NCBI RefSeq assembly: GCF_009389715.1
Contig: NW_024067740.1
Location: 558,001 to 622,000, forward strand
Source: Phoenix dactylifera
Taxonomy: Eukaryota; Streptophyta; Magnoliopsida; Arecales; Arecaceae
Length of the DNA: 64,000 nt
Reading direction: 5' to 3'
Shown piece by piece: positions 1-12,798 of the stretch; positions within the stretch are counted from its first letter, which is position 1, and each line of letters opens with the position of its first letter. The notes beneath the pieces were generated by a model. The model did no database searches and was not told the origin of the DNA. It saw only the letters and a list, made by a program, of their open reading frames with translations. The position numbers and the translations under genes are program-made.

Positions 1-204
1 TCTGTTTTTTTTTTTAATGTGTTTTGCTGCATTTGTGACCTGTACTAATTTGTTCATCAATTAAGTTTTCTTAGATGCAATAATTTTTGAGTAGTTTTTG
101 TTTTAGCTTTTTTATATCTGAAAGCTGATGTTGTCCACTCCATCCATTGTATGTATTTGTCCATACTCCCTCTAATCATGTTACTATGCTTTTGCATGTT
201 TCAG

Positions 205-3200
205 ATAGTAATTTCTGGGAGCTTAGTTCACAATGTATCTCAGGAAGGTTATGAGGATTTGTCTTCTAATAGTAATGATAATCATATTGAAGGTAAGGTA
301 TACAGGTTTTGCGTTCTAGCCAATTGGAATATTACAAATGACCTATGCTTTGTGTTGCTTGGAGTTGTTAATTGTTTTGCTTCTCACACATGTTGTTTTT
401 TTTTTTTGTGTGTTGTCGACTGTCATTCCTGACTGTTTTCATACATTCTTAACTATATAGAGTTTCTTAAGGCTTGTATATTTATGTGGTTTAGACATGC
501 CTGGCCAGCATCTGTTGAGGCCTTACCTGGATTATGTTGCATACTTATACCAAAGGATGGATCCACTACCTGAGCAAGAACGTTTTGAGGTAGCTTTCCT
601 TTTAGAGTTATGGTGATTTAGTCTTATTTCTTCTACTCGCATTTCTTTTGACTTGTAAATACTATTATTATTGCAGCTGGGTTACAGGGATTTCTTGCAG
701 TCGCCTTTACAAGTAACTTGATTGTGCTGTATCTTTTCAGTCTCAAGCTATTAGCTAAAAGCTTTGCTTTGTGTCTGGACCTTGTTAATGCTTCTCTTTC
801 CTTTTGCTACAACAAAATCTTTTACTAAAAGTGTAACCTTGTTGTTGACATGTCTATTCTTGGAACAGCCTCTTATGGATAATCTGGAGGCCCAAACTTA
901 CGAGACATTTGAGAAAGACACAGTTAAATATAACCAGGTCTGTTTCGTCATTTGGTAGTTATTTTCTGAAAGTTTGTATCAGGCTCCTGAATCGCATGGC
1001 ATAAGGTTTGTCAGCTATGGCTTTAGATATTGTCAGGTGTTCCTTGTTAATTAATTGCGTAACAAGTATTTCAAAATTTCTTGTTGCTTATGTTCATCAA
1101 CAAGTATCTTATTTTGGAAAGTGCTCTTCAATATACCATGCTAATAGTAACCCAGGATATATGATTTTTGAAGTGAGATTTATAATGTATAAGCTTATAA
1201 CTAAACATTTAGTTGAGCTACTATATCTGGAAATTTAATGAACTAAGCAAATGACCCAGCCCATATTGAGTGTCTACTTCTCCTCACTTTATAAACTTGC
1301 TTACCTAATGTGAAACTTTCCAGAGCTTACATTGGTTGTTTTACTTGGACAGTACCAAAGAGCAATTTGTAAAGCTTTGCTTGACCGAGTCCCAGATGAG
1401 GAAGCTTTAACAACAAGGACGGTGAGTTAGGCATTTCAGTCTCTTCACTTTTTCTAATGTCAATGAGTGCGGGATGTGTAATTCAAAAAATTATTACCGC
1501 AATAGTATAATGATCAGCATGGATGCAGTAAGCGATTCTAGCTCTATTTGAACACTCCTTTTATTCCTTAAAAGTGACATGTTCTCATCTTTCTGCAAAA
1601 AGGTACTAATGGTGGTAGGAGCAGGACGAGGACCATTAGTGAGAGCATCTTTGCAGGTTTGTTCTGTTGTCTTTTGTAGTGATGATATTTGATGAAGGTT
1701 TAGACTTTAGAACCTGAAGAAAGAGTTGGAATAGGACCATTTGGAAAACTTCAGATACTACTCTCTCGCAGCCTGTTAATTGTTATGTGCATACCATGGT
1801 TACACAAAAGTTCTGGCATGATACCAGCACCAGTACAGGTGCCCGGTTGCTGAAATAGCTTTACTGGTATGTATCAACCGTAATGGTCTGTATTGGTATG
1901 TACTGATGTGTACTGGCATTATCGTACTGAACATAGCGGTCAGCACCGATGGTTTTTCCATTTTTTGAAAGTTGTTAGTCTCGGTATGTACCATCGTACC
2001 GATAGTGTGCCGTTCTAAAACTGTATGGGGTTCTGTACTGATATTTAAACCTTGGTGGATACTAACAAAAGTCAACAAACTTTGACTTGTCTGTGTAGTT
2101 GATTGTGCAGGTTGGATAGTGCTAGTAGCTCAATTATGTACTGTATAACTGGCAGATCTTATTAAAGAGAAGAGTTTGCAAAAGATGAGAGAAAACCATA
2201 AATACGAAGCCTTCAGAATTCCTAACTCTTGACTGTTTGGGATCATTTTAATGAATCCTTCCTCCTAATCACTCTTATAAGAGCCCTTCAAGGGTCATAT
2301 TATTCTCAATAAGTTCTCCATTACCTTATTTTCAGATTGTTCAACTCCTATTCCTCCTTAATGTACTTGTTTCTTGTATAAGTAAAAGACTCCATGCCTT
2401 CTAGCACTATTATACCTAATCCAAGATAGGAGCAAGCTTCAATGTGAAAACCTCTTTTATCCACAAAAATAATAAAAATGGCATCCCAATGTTTGAGGCT
2501 TCTGCCACTATGTGATATACGAAGGGTCATATATATGCAGCCTTACCCCGACACATGGAGACGCTATTTCTGTGTTTTAACTGTGACACTAGGTCACAAG
2601 GGACCAATCTTGCCATTGTGCTAAGGCCCGCCTTCCCGTTTAGCCACAAAATAGCAATGTTTACATCCTAGTACACTTTGAATGGTGTATGAAACAATTT
2701 GTGAAGTGTTGGTAGATTTTTATAAGTATTCTGCTTTCTTTGAGATTTTCATCCATAGATCTGGAGAACACCAAAATAATGGTCCCAAATCACATTATTA
2801 AAACTGGAGGTTCCTATATTTCCAGAAGAGCAGCACTTGGTCAACCTTGAGCATTCTTAGTGTGAGAGGTTTTCAATTGTCAGCCCGATTTATTATGAAG
2901 AACAAACAAGTGAAAGAAATCGAATCACTTGTATGTGTTCATCTCTATTGAAATTAAAGTGTCATGCCTTTTGCAACTTCAAAAAAAGACACTAAGCCCG
3001 TAATGCATTAGATTGCTCTTTCTATTTCTAATATCCAAAATCGTTCCATGCTGCTTACTCCAAGAGCTTACCATCCTAGCAGGCAGTGCTCAATATCATT
3101 CAAGACAAACAAAGGCTAAAAATTTGATCGAACTCTGTATCATCTGTGTCACAATGAATAGAACTTTGAGTTCTCAACACACTGTCATTTCAAGGACATA

Positions 3201-6200
3201 AGAAAACCTGTTCTTTGGCTAACCTTAGTAATGGAGCCTTTCTGCCTGCAAGAGGAAGTGGGCCACCAGGAATGGAGCCTTCTCGATCTATGCATTATTG
3301 CATAGACGTATTAAAACTAGGAACCATTGTTGTGCGCTAACAGGTTAAGGTTCAGAGGAGAAAACACTTAGTTGCAACATGATTTGCATAAATCAATCCT
3401 CTCCACTATGTAGGATATAGACATCATATATGATCTCTAACACAATAAATTATTTTACTCTGTTCTAGAAGGATTCCTTGAAACTGACAGTGCACATGGT
3501 TTCGCACTTCGCCAAGACTGAATTGCTTTTGGTGTCCACCTTACAAATGTGCAGGTGAAGAGCCTTTTGAAAGCACCTCATCTACACAAAAATTGTACAA
3601 AAAGAAAGTTGTTAGCATTTTTTCTAATTAAGTGATATTTATTGGAGAACTTCATTGGTCATGTCAGTGCCAAAGATTTTCTGTTCTTTTCTGCAGAACA
3701 ATTAAACATTACCATGAAAAGTCCATCTGTGACATAGCATGTATTGATGGAGGGGTCCCTAATGTTAATTTTGTTTGAGTTTCCGTAGTCCCCAGTCTAT
3801 CTCTTGAAAAAAAAGGAAAAAACCTTCAGTGGATGTTCCAAAACTTATCTAAACATGCCTTTTATTGTTATTTTCCTAATTCATGAGAATTGGTGCATCT
3901 GCATTTTATACATGCATGCGTGTGCTGGTAGTACACACAGAACTTTACCATACTCATGCATCATTGATTGCCTGACAGATTAAATTAGTTAGTATAATCA
4001 TATTGTTACTATTATTATAACATGTGCTGTTGAACTAAATCTCAATATGGAGTTAACATACTGGCCAATTTCTGAGCGTCATCTTATGCCTCCTAACTTG
4101 GAGGATATGCAGGCAGCTGAAGAAACAGGTCGCAAATTGAAAGTTTACGCTGTGGAGAAGAATCCAAATGCTGTGGTGACACTGCATGTGAGTTGTTGGA
4201 TCTTATTCTGAGTCACTAATTAATAAATTTAAGAATGAGACTGTGGCATGGGGAAGTGCACAGATACAAGGATGTCTCGAAATTCCTTTGTATTTAACAT
4301 TTGTACAAGTTATGATCTTAATTCCTTGCATTCAATAAAATTGCCCTAACCTTCACAATAATATCTGCTTATGCATGCATTCAATAGGAGTCTTTAAACC
4401 ATTTACAATATTGAGAAATTCAAATTTAGCAATCAATAGGAAACATCACAGGTGATCAATAGTTGGAAGTTGGTAGGTTTTTCTTCCTTTTGATAGCAGT
4501 TTTGCTGTCATGTAGTCTCATTGGTAAAGTTTATATATATAACTATTGATTGGTTTCTTTGGACAGAGCCTGATTAAACTGGAAGGGTGGGAAGCCATAG
4601 TCTCCATAGTTTCAAGTGACATGCGTTGCTGGGATGCCCCTGAGAGAGCGGATATCGTGGTATATGAGCTAGCTGACTAGTATTCTACCCAGATATTTCA
4701 TTATTCATTTGTAAGTATTGATATGGTTTGTCTTGTTTAATTAGGTGAGTGAGTTGCTGGGTTCCTTTGGTGACAATGAACTTTCTCCCGAGTGTCTTGA
4801 TGGAGCACAAAGATTTTTAAAACCTGATGGCATTTCTATTCCATCATCGTATGCCCTCTTTTTACAATACAAGCACCTTATTCTAGCTTCGGTTGCCTTT
4901 GCAAAACATTTTGCTCATGAAACTGGTTAATAATCTATGGATTGTCTGGCCAGATATACAAGTTTTATTGAGCCAGTAACAGCAGCAAAGTTGTACAATG
5001 ATGTATGCCATCTATAAGCTCAAAATCACCCTTTCTACGTGAATTAGTAAGCCGCTGAGTTGGTATGAGCTTTTCTGTTGCAGGTTAAATCACACAGAGA
5101 TCTTGCACATTTTGAAACTGCATACGTGGTCAAATTACACAGAATAGCAAGGCTTGCTCCTTCTCAACCTGTGAGGAGTTAGAATTTTGATTCTTTTGCC
5201 TTCTCAGATATGCATAATGATTATGTTTCAGATTCATGTTGATGTTATGATGCTGATCTGATTAAATTTAATCATTCAACTGTTCCTGCTTGCTTAGTTT
5301 CGATCTTTTCTTCCTTCGGCTTTAACGTATTTAAATTGTTTGTACTTTCTCAGTTATTCTCATTTAAACATCCGGAATATTCCGCAAAGAAGAGCAACCA
5401 GAGGTACAAAAAGCTGCATTTTGAGATACCCTTGGATACAGGATCAGCTATGGTGCATGGTATGCAACCCAAATTTTCCATTTTCTCTTTTCTAGCATGG
5501 TGCACCTACTCCCTTCCCCCAAACCCTGTCTTTCTCCTCAAACAGTAGCCATTTGGTATTGGATGCCATTTCAAACTCTGAAATAAGCTCTATATATAGA
5601 AACTCTCATCAACGTGTGGAGATCAAGCAGAACTTTGGGAAGACGCTTAACTTTTGCCTTGCAGATATACATGATCATGCGTCGTGCTAATGTGTTATGC
5701 TTTTGCACTCAGGCATTTGAACCAGTATATATATATATATATATATATATCATCCAAGCTCTGCTTTCATTCATCTTATGTCCATGGTTCTCTTACCAGG
5801 GTTTGCTGGTTATTTTGATGCTACCTTATATAGAGATGTTCATCTTGGTATTGAACCGTCTATGGCTACACCAAATATGTTTAGCTGGTACTGCTCGGAT
5901 CTCATCAGCTCCTTCAGGTTATGATAACAACACTACCTTCAGTGATGGTTCCCTTCCTGTTGATCAGGTTTCCAATCTTTTTCCCACTACGGACGCCTCT
6001 GTATGTGCCTAGGGGATCTCCTATAGAAGTCCACTTTTGGCGGTGCTGTGCTTCTGCAAAGGTTTTTTTTTTAGCTTTTCTAAATGTCTTTGGAGTGCCC
6101 TTATCGTTAATACTTTCTTCATGTGGTTCAATATTTAAAAATCATTTTCTGCTTGAGTTCTGATCACCCTTTGTTTCCCTCCTTGCTTGTAGGTCTGGTA

Positions 6201-6276
6201 TGAGTGGTGCGTGACATCACCTTCTCCTTCACCTGTCCACAACAGCAATGGCCGTTCGTATTGGGTAGGACTGTAA
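205..6276 (+). CDS. PRMT5: Protein arginine N-methyltransferase 5 (PRMT5/SKB1), 3' part
   Basis: Type II arginine methyltransferase that makes symmetric dimethylarginine on histones and splicing (Sm) proteins. I assembled 15 coding exons with GT-AG borders: 205-292, 495-589, 677-712, 869-937, 1353-1421, 1603-1656, 4113-4187, 4567-4659, 4745-4848, 4954-5002, 5084-5170, 5354-5459, 5800-5887, 5968-6061, 6193-6276 (TAA). They join in frame into 396 residues. Visible landmarks are the S-adenosylmethionine motif VVGAGRGPL, the double-E loop [15 protein letters not shown] with the catalytic glutamates, the SHLQ-free beta-barrel region with HLGIEP and FSWFPIFFPL, and the family C-terminus NGRSYWVGL. 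Plant PRMT5 is about 640 residues, so roughly 245 N-terminal residues (TIM barrel) lie upstream of the window. The 2.4-kb intron 1657-4112 holds a SINE and a degenerate TACCGG-type element. No coding lesion was seen. Confidence 0.95.
1806..2053. mobile_element. Degenerate TACCGG-type palindromic element in a PRMT5 intron
   Basis: The stretch is full of TACTGG, TACCAG, GGTATGTAC and CGTACCGAT words and ends in AAACCTTGG, like the better preserved copies at 23970, 27772 and 47386. The terminal repeats and target duplication have decayed (GGTTACACA on the left against GGTGGATAC on the right), so the borders are estimates. Confidence 0.45.
2480..2634 (-). mobile_element. Au-like tRNA-derived SINE in a PRMT5 intron
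   Basis: Read on the minus strand it begins GGGCCTTAGCACAATGGCAA, which fits a pol III box A, continues with a box B-like GGTCACAGTTAAAAC block about 30 bases on, and then carries the GGGGTAAGGCTGC word and the GACCCTTC...AGTGGCAGAAGCC tail that I know from Au SINEs of flowering plants. It is an old copy, with box B clearly mutated from GGTTCGAAACC. It is not a functional tRNA. Confidence 0.7.
5726..5750. repeat. (TA)n microsatellite
   Basis: About 12 TA units in the PRMT5 intron before exon 5800-5887. Confidence 0.9.
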
Positions 6277-7202
6277 TTCTGGAATGATGGCACGCTGCTC
6301 CTCTTAGGGAACCCATTCCTTAATAGTGAGAAGAGGATCCTGGGGAATGCAGTGTATTTTTTTTTGAAGAGCGCCACCCTTGTATCGTCACTGTATTATC
6401 CAGATATGGCCATGGCCAATTTTATTTACAACTAAAATTTGCATCACTTCATTATGTTTGGCATTCGAATCAGCTAAAATATGCATGTTAAAATTGAATA
6501 TTTTCATGAACTGTGACTGCAATTGAATCATCCGGAAACTACATAGAAATTACAAATTTCATGACTAGGTGAAGAGTCGATCTGGAATTAAAAGGTCATA
6601 ATGGTTGTCACCTTGTGTTCCGGTGTAATTGCACTGCCCTATCGATGAAACAATTTTATATTTGTTTTATATTGCACGGGTTTCTGGCTTTTGGTTTTAA
6701 CGAACTTTGCTTGATATGGATGATTCTTCTGGACCTCTAGATTATGGTCTGTTGATTGTTCGACGTCAGGATCAGATCGGATTGGGGTCAGGGAGAATAA
6801 AAAACTTAGCCCCAACCTGAATCTCGAAGCCCGAGTAGGTACCAGGCTTGGGTTTGGAAAGTAGGTCCGAAATCCGGGCCGGGCCAGGCCAAGCCTGAGT
6901 CTGATAAATATTAGTTATATCTTGGACTGAGCCTACAACCTGACTTTGGCTGGCTGAAATGTTGAACAGGTCTAACCAAGAGACAAATCCAGCAGCATTT
7001 AGGTCAAAGTACTGCCCCACCTCAACGCAATTGAAATGGACGGCTCCCAGGAAGCAGCAGCAAAGAATGGTGCGGCTGGAATTTACCATTCCGCATTTCC
7101 CCAAATCACTATCTAGTCTTGGTTCATAAGTGATATTGAAGGCTTATAGGGTAAGTAGGTATCTGAAGAAATTAAACCCATTCCCCTCTCTTTTATTCTA
7201 AG
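6277..7202. other. Intergenic: convergent 3' ends of PRMT5 and the NiaP-like gene
   Basis: No gene is visible. 6277-6750 is AT-rich PRMT5 3' flank. 6770-6950 is GC-richer and carries a repeated GGGCCGGGCC / CCCGA style sequence with CCAGGCTTGGGTTTGG, which looks like a dispersed repeat remnant that I cannot assign. The small open frames here have no recognisable product. Confidence 0.5.
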
Positions 7203-10200
7203 CTACCGTACAGAATCAGTTAATTCACGGCCGCTGGTCTCCAAAGGCAAGAAAAAGGTGGCCACCCCTGAGACCAAGATCACGGATTCGAATAAAAGAA
7301 TCGCTCCAGTCTGATGACAGCCACGAACCAAACCAACAGCCACGAGCGGGCAAATGATCCCACCAATCCTTCCCATCGAACTCGCAATTCCAACACCAGT
7401 GACCCGGACCGAGGTAGGGTAAACCTACAAAAAAAACAAACGCAGACACAAGTAGAGCTCAGCCACCAACTCTTAGATATAAAAGAATGTGCAGGGCTGG
7501 TTGGATTAACCATAGAATTAGATCAAGACAGATCATTCAACGACGAAACTTTCAGATGGCACAGGAATGTGCATCTCAAAACAGCAATCAGCACAGATGC
7601 ATTATGTGCACTATCTAATTCTAGCTAGTGGCGGCAGCTGTGGTAGAAAGGGCACATCTCTTTCTCTGAAGCTGGAAGTCATTTGTATTATTGTCCTTCT
7701 ACCCCCTTTATCCCTCACATGAAATGTCAAAATCACCCTATATCGAAATCATTTCATGAATTTCAAGGAAGATATTCATTATCACTGGCTTTTCGAATTG
7801 AGATATGATTTACTGAAATTTGAATGCATCATCACTGGCCCTTGTCCTGATGTCAACTCTCTATGAATTGGTGCCAAATTTTTTTTAAAAAAAAAATGCA
7901 TATCAGTCAAAAATATTATTGATGCAGGGATGGTAGCTGTCAACTTGGATTTGGTTATGTCTGCAATGTAGTCTTTCATTGAATTCTTCCAGGCTCAGTA
8001 CCACGTGCTGTTTTTGCGAATTTTACTTCATTGATTTATGCCTAGCATCGTAGCCCCTTCCGCCGAACATCATAAAACAGAATGTCATGATAGCATTTAG
8101 AAAAATGTTGCAAATTCTGGATACGGACCTCTGGAGCATATATGTATATAATTGTGAAGCTTCCCATGATACATGCCCGAGCACCAAACAGAAGGGTTGT
8201 CGTCAGTGCTTCTTCCTGATGAAATATCAGTGGGAGTAGAAAAATGCAACTTATAGAGAGCAAGCCTGCCATCGAAAGCTTGCGGCCGACCCTGTCCACA
8301 ATTACAGCTGACAAGAGAAGCCCAGGAACCTCTGATTAAAGGATTAAATTTGAAGTGTTACCCTTCTTGATCGAAATAATATAACATGCATAGTTCAGAT
8401 GTTATTCGATGGAAAAAGTAAGAATAGGTTATGATAATCCTACCAGCAAAGCTAGTTATAAATACATCTTCATATAGGTTGACATCCTTTGTTTGGATTG
8501 AGCGCAACTCCTTTGATGCGCAATCTGTGTGGTCATTGCTGAGTTCGGAGGTTAGCAAAACAATGCCATAGTACGCAAAGGCATTTCCAAAGAAAACCAT
8601 CCAAATAAGAAGAGTTGATCTGATCAATTTTGGTGATAAAAGCTTATATAATGCACTGATTGCTCCTATATTAGATCCTATATCTTCATCAGTCGCTGTT
8701 TCAGACTTCCGACATGTGATTAAAGGTGATTCTTCAGAAGGATAAATATTTTCATCAAGTTCTGTTTTGTGATTAGAAGCAAGCAGGCCAGGAGGGAGGG
8801 TTGCCCTATTTATCTCAGCCACACTCTCCAAAACAACCATTGCATCAGCTGTTCTGCCTTTCATGCAAAGATACCTTGGTGACTCAGGCACGAAACCATA
8901 AAATAGAAGCAAAAGAAATGACGGTGCGGAGGAGAAAGCTAGTAACCATCTCCAGCCCGATGATGGCATGACAACCTGCAAAATATAAGGCAGAGAATTA
9001 AATCCTTGAAAAAGAACATAGCATCGCCCAGCCTCACAACATCTTAATGGGTACGATCATCATTTTAAGCAAGACCTATAAGCACATACTAACAACTTGA
9101 ATTTTTGAAATGGAGATCTTTTTTCTTTCAACTAAAATACTTGCAGGATCCTTATTCGACCCGAGCGATCCAACTCATACAGATTTCTAGAGGTATCTTA
9201 TTTCCACATTCTTAAAAAGCAAAGTAAGAAACTACATGCACCCAATGAAATGGACATCAAAAAGAAAATATGTGAAAGTCCAAGAATATTATCCATCATT
9301 ATAAAGCCAAAAGGCTAATGCTATCATAATCTGATAGATATAATTTTAACATCATTAAACGATCGAAGAAAAGTTCAAGATAGCATGCTGTTTTGATGTC
9401 AATTCGTTTACAATGGGCAGTATGCATTCAAGACTTCAAGTCCACATGGGTCTTGTAAAATTGAATTCGAAGTTATCATGAGGTGCGAACTTATAGCTAT
9501 CAGTATATATATAGTTCATGAGAAGAAACCAGAGGGACACTAAAAATAGTCATACCCAGGCAAGAGAAGCCTCCAAGATTGTGCCAATAGTCCAGAAGAA
9601 TGAAAAAACAACCATCCAATAACCTCGATTTGGAGAAGGAACAAACTCCAAAAACCAAGAAGTGAGCACAGGCCCGCCTCCCAATCCGATACCAACAATA
9701 AAACGGAGACTAACCAAGCATAGATAATTAGGTGAAAATGCGCTAAGAAAACCAGCACCACTGGTGATTAATGCTGTAAATAGAAACCCCATCCTGAAAA
9801 AAAAAGGAAAAAAGTTTAAACATAAGAGACCTGCAAATGTGAATCCACCTACAAGCAAAAGTGACGAAGAATAAGCTGTAATTTGGCTCAGATTTAGAAG
9901 ACAAAGAAAATTATGATGATTCGTACATTGTTCTAAGGATGAGGTTTCATTTAGAAAATTATGATGCAGTCAATTACGTATCAGCATCAAAACAGATCCT
10001 ACTTGAGGGCATGCCATTTTGAAACACCTGATGAACAACCAGCATTATACGAAAAGTCCAAGTTTATAATTTTATTATGAGCATAAACATTGCTGCTCTT
10101 TTGCAATTTTTCTAGTTCATTTTTCTCCTTTAACAGTCATATGGTATTATACAACACAATTAAGCAATTTATATGGTAAATTTCATTTAATGAACAAGAA

Positions 10201-11835
10201 TAGTCACAATTTTTGACATGTGCTGTCACACGAGTTTCTCTCCCTCTTTTTTTTTTTCCCCTTGTGGCTGATAGTTAAAAACAAGTACGCATTCTTCCAG
10301 ACATGAGGCACAACAACTTGCAATAGGGAAAATGACCGAAAAGGCAGAAACAAAAATGTGGCCAGGAACAAACTATGCAAGGAAAAGAAGGACCTGCCTC
10401 CTTCCATATTTATCTGAAACTACGCCCCAAGAATATGCTCCTAATAGCATGCCAACAAAGACAGCACTTGTGATCATGCTGTCCTCATAAGAGGAAAGCT
10501 TCCACTCCATGCGAACAGAAGGCCCCACAAACGAAAGAAGCATCATTTCCATCGCTTCTGAAACCGAACCCATCCCTGCATAAGCAAGCACGAGGGCTTG
10601 GAATTTCCCAGACCTCATTGACAGCAAGGCATCATCCACAGTAAATGTTGCGCTCTCATCCCTCAACTGCAAAAAACCAATTGCACAGAAGCTTCAGTGA
10701 AACACTTGCAATGGACAATATATTGATGGCGGGTGTTAATTTGTCTCCGTTTTTGCATGCAAGCATGTGCATGTGCGTGTGTGTGTGTTGCAGCACCAAT
10801 AACAAAGTACATCAAAATCAAGTTGGCGTCACCATAACCAAAGTTTATTGACCAAGAAAATCTGTTGAGAGCCTCCATGTTTGGAATTAAATCCTTAACA
10901 AGTCTACTGTGAGTAGTTTTCTCCAATGTGTGGGGAAGAAAGTTCTACATGCATCCCAAGGAATAAAGTTCAGGATAGGCATATAAGATAAGATCCTGTA
11001 ATTCTTGATTCATCTTTTCAAGCCAATCAGTTGAGTAGGACTAGAATGAGATTCCTCCATGTTCACCTAAGGATCTTTAGTCTTGGAAATGCAAATTTAA
11101 CAGTTTGTATAGATAGATGACCCATATTCGCCCAAGAAGAACAAGCCACCAAAGATCATAGGTTCTTGGAGCCTTTTTTTTTTATATACATAAATGAAAG
11201 AGGCATTTCTAGATTTTGAGGTCAATTATCATGTACCGAGCATAGCATTTTCCCAAGTTTTTATGAGTTCAATAATTTTTCCCCTAATTGGAGCATAATT
11301 CATTATTTAATAAATACGTCAGCGATACCGATGCAGCTCCCTTTCTTCAAACATGCCGAGTGGGTTAAGTTGCTCTTTCTTCTATGCTGAAACTTCTGTC
11401 CTACTTCAACAGCCACCATAAATTTACGAGAATTAATTTTGCAGAAAGAATCCACTATTATTCCCCTCTTTTCTTTTCCTTTGGAGAGAAGGGTTTCTTT
11501 TTTCGTATTTGCAGGAGTGGGGATCGTTTTGGACTTTATGGATGATTATGCGCTTGGTTTCATACAATTTGGTCCGAGCGTGGCAGCTTCAAACCATATT
11601 CTTGAAGGAAGGGAACGATTAACCAGAAAAGGAAGGCTCGATTACCTGTTTGTTACCTTATTCGTTTTTCGCTCTTAACTAAACGCCCGAAATCAAAACA
11701 TGACCCCGCAAGAATTATATATGAGACATAAATCATCGGAACTCACAGAATTGAAGAACAGGCAGAAAGACAGATAGAGAGATGATATATAAGAAAGAGA
11801 GGGATATTGGAGAGAAAGATAGAGAGCCGTACCAT
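7203..11835 (-). CDS. NiaP/OCT7-like major facilitator transporter
   Basis: A 12-helix major facilitator protein of the SV2/organic cation-carnitine class. The Arabidopsis relative (AtNiaP, annotated OCT7) has been linked to nicotinate transport. Exons on the minus strand: 11835-11833 (ATG only), 10666-10398, 9793-9556, 8975-8444, 8331-8129, 7424-7203 (TAG), giving 488 residues; the family length is about 500. Landmarks: TVDDALL near the start, AEMMLLSF-like [13 protein letters not shown], the loop 2-3 motif [44 protein letters not shown], a second GRK loop in DRVGRKLSM, and [16 protein letters not shown] in the last exon. Exon 10666-10398 ends at a GC donor; a GT reading at 10393 would break the frame. 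The lone ATG exon is inferred: the next exon opens directly after a TTTTTTGCAG acceptor with LRDESATF and no ATG. Confidence 0.88.
10769..10788. repeat. (TG)n microsatellite
   Basis: A short GTGTGTGTGT run inside the first intron of the NiaP-like gene. Confidence 0.6.
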
Positions 11836-12110
11836 CGTAGCCCTTCGTTCGTGGTTCCAAGCGAAGTCGCCTCCTCCTCTCTTGATCGCCTCCTCCTCCT
11901 GCTCCCGCTGCTGCTGCAGGAGCGTTTCGTCCTCTCCCGCTGGGCTTGGCCTTTCCGCGAATTGATACTGGTGCGTTTGCTAAAATTTGGGAGACTGCCG
12001 GCGGGAGATGCTTCGCTCGCTCACCCAATTCAACGCTCGAAACAGGGAACAGATAATAATAACAATAATAATAACAACGCGAGTTCGACGCTAGCTGGCG
12101 ACCCATACCC

Positions 12111-12124
12111 CATATTTATAAATA
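12111..12124 (-). promoter_or_regulatory. Probable TATA box of the NiaP-like gene
   Basis: On the minus strand TATTTATAAATATG lies about 280 bases upstream of the proposed ATG at 11835. A transcription start near 12085 would give a 5' leader containing an (AAT)n-like tract at 12053-12076 and CTC-rich sequence. Confidence 0.45.
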
Positions 12125-12464
12125 ATAGGGACATAGATTGGACGAGACCGGCTATTAGGACTCTCGTTGAAATATATATTTTTTTAAAACTAATATCGGT
12201 ATATATAATACCCGAAAAAGTTATATAAAATATTTTTACATCCTTAATAAAAAAAGAAAGATTTTATCGATCGTATCTAAAACCTTAAAAATATGTCAAA
12301 AAAATTATTTTAAATTTCACCCGATAAAAATTAAATTTTTTATATCTGGTATGATTTTTTAAAAAAATAGATTTTTTTTTTTTAGCTAAATGAGTTCTTA
12401 ATACTAATTATCCAAACATAGACAACTCTTGCACGGGAGGAAGAAATAATATTTTAGTCTGCAT

Positions 12465-12500
<36 letters not shown>

Positions 12501-12798
12501 GGGCATTTATTTATCTTTTTAATCTCATTCATCAAATAAATATCTCAATGCATTATTTATTTTTTATTCTGATCTGACCTCCTCGTCGCTTCCGCATGCC
12601 TACCTTTTTTTTTATTCGATGCTTGCTTGGATCCGATCAGATCTCCCATCCAGTGTTTCGCTCCTCCATTTGTCCACCCGCGCAGGGGCAAAGAACGGGA
12701 TAGAGAGGTCGCCGGAGAGGTCTCTCGTCGTTTTCTCCCCTTCTCGCTGGTGGAGGTGAGGAGGCGGACATCTTCACCACTATTGTTAATAACCGTCG
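12125..12798. other. Intergenic, divergent promoter region
   Basis: Very AT-rich sequence between the minus-strand NiaP-like gene and the plus-strand Aha1-like pseudogene, with a run of 30 A at 12467-12496. The GC-rich part from about 12580 is probably the promoter and 5' leader of the Aha1-like locus. No gene seen. Confidence 0.5.
12467..12496. repeat. A30 homopolymer
   Basis: Thirty consecutive A residues. No retroelement body is recognisable beside it. Confidence 0.9.

Noticed and set aside
8040..8128. Apparent loss of the C-terminus of the NiaP-like gene, where exon 8331-8129 seems to run into a short tail ending VRRKGLRC and a stop.
   Set aside because: A proper last exon with VYPTSVR and SSMGRIGG is present at 7424-7203 with a good acceptor and in phase, so the gene is complete.
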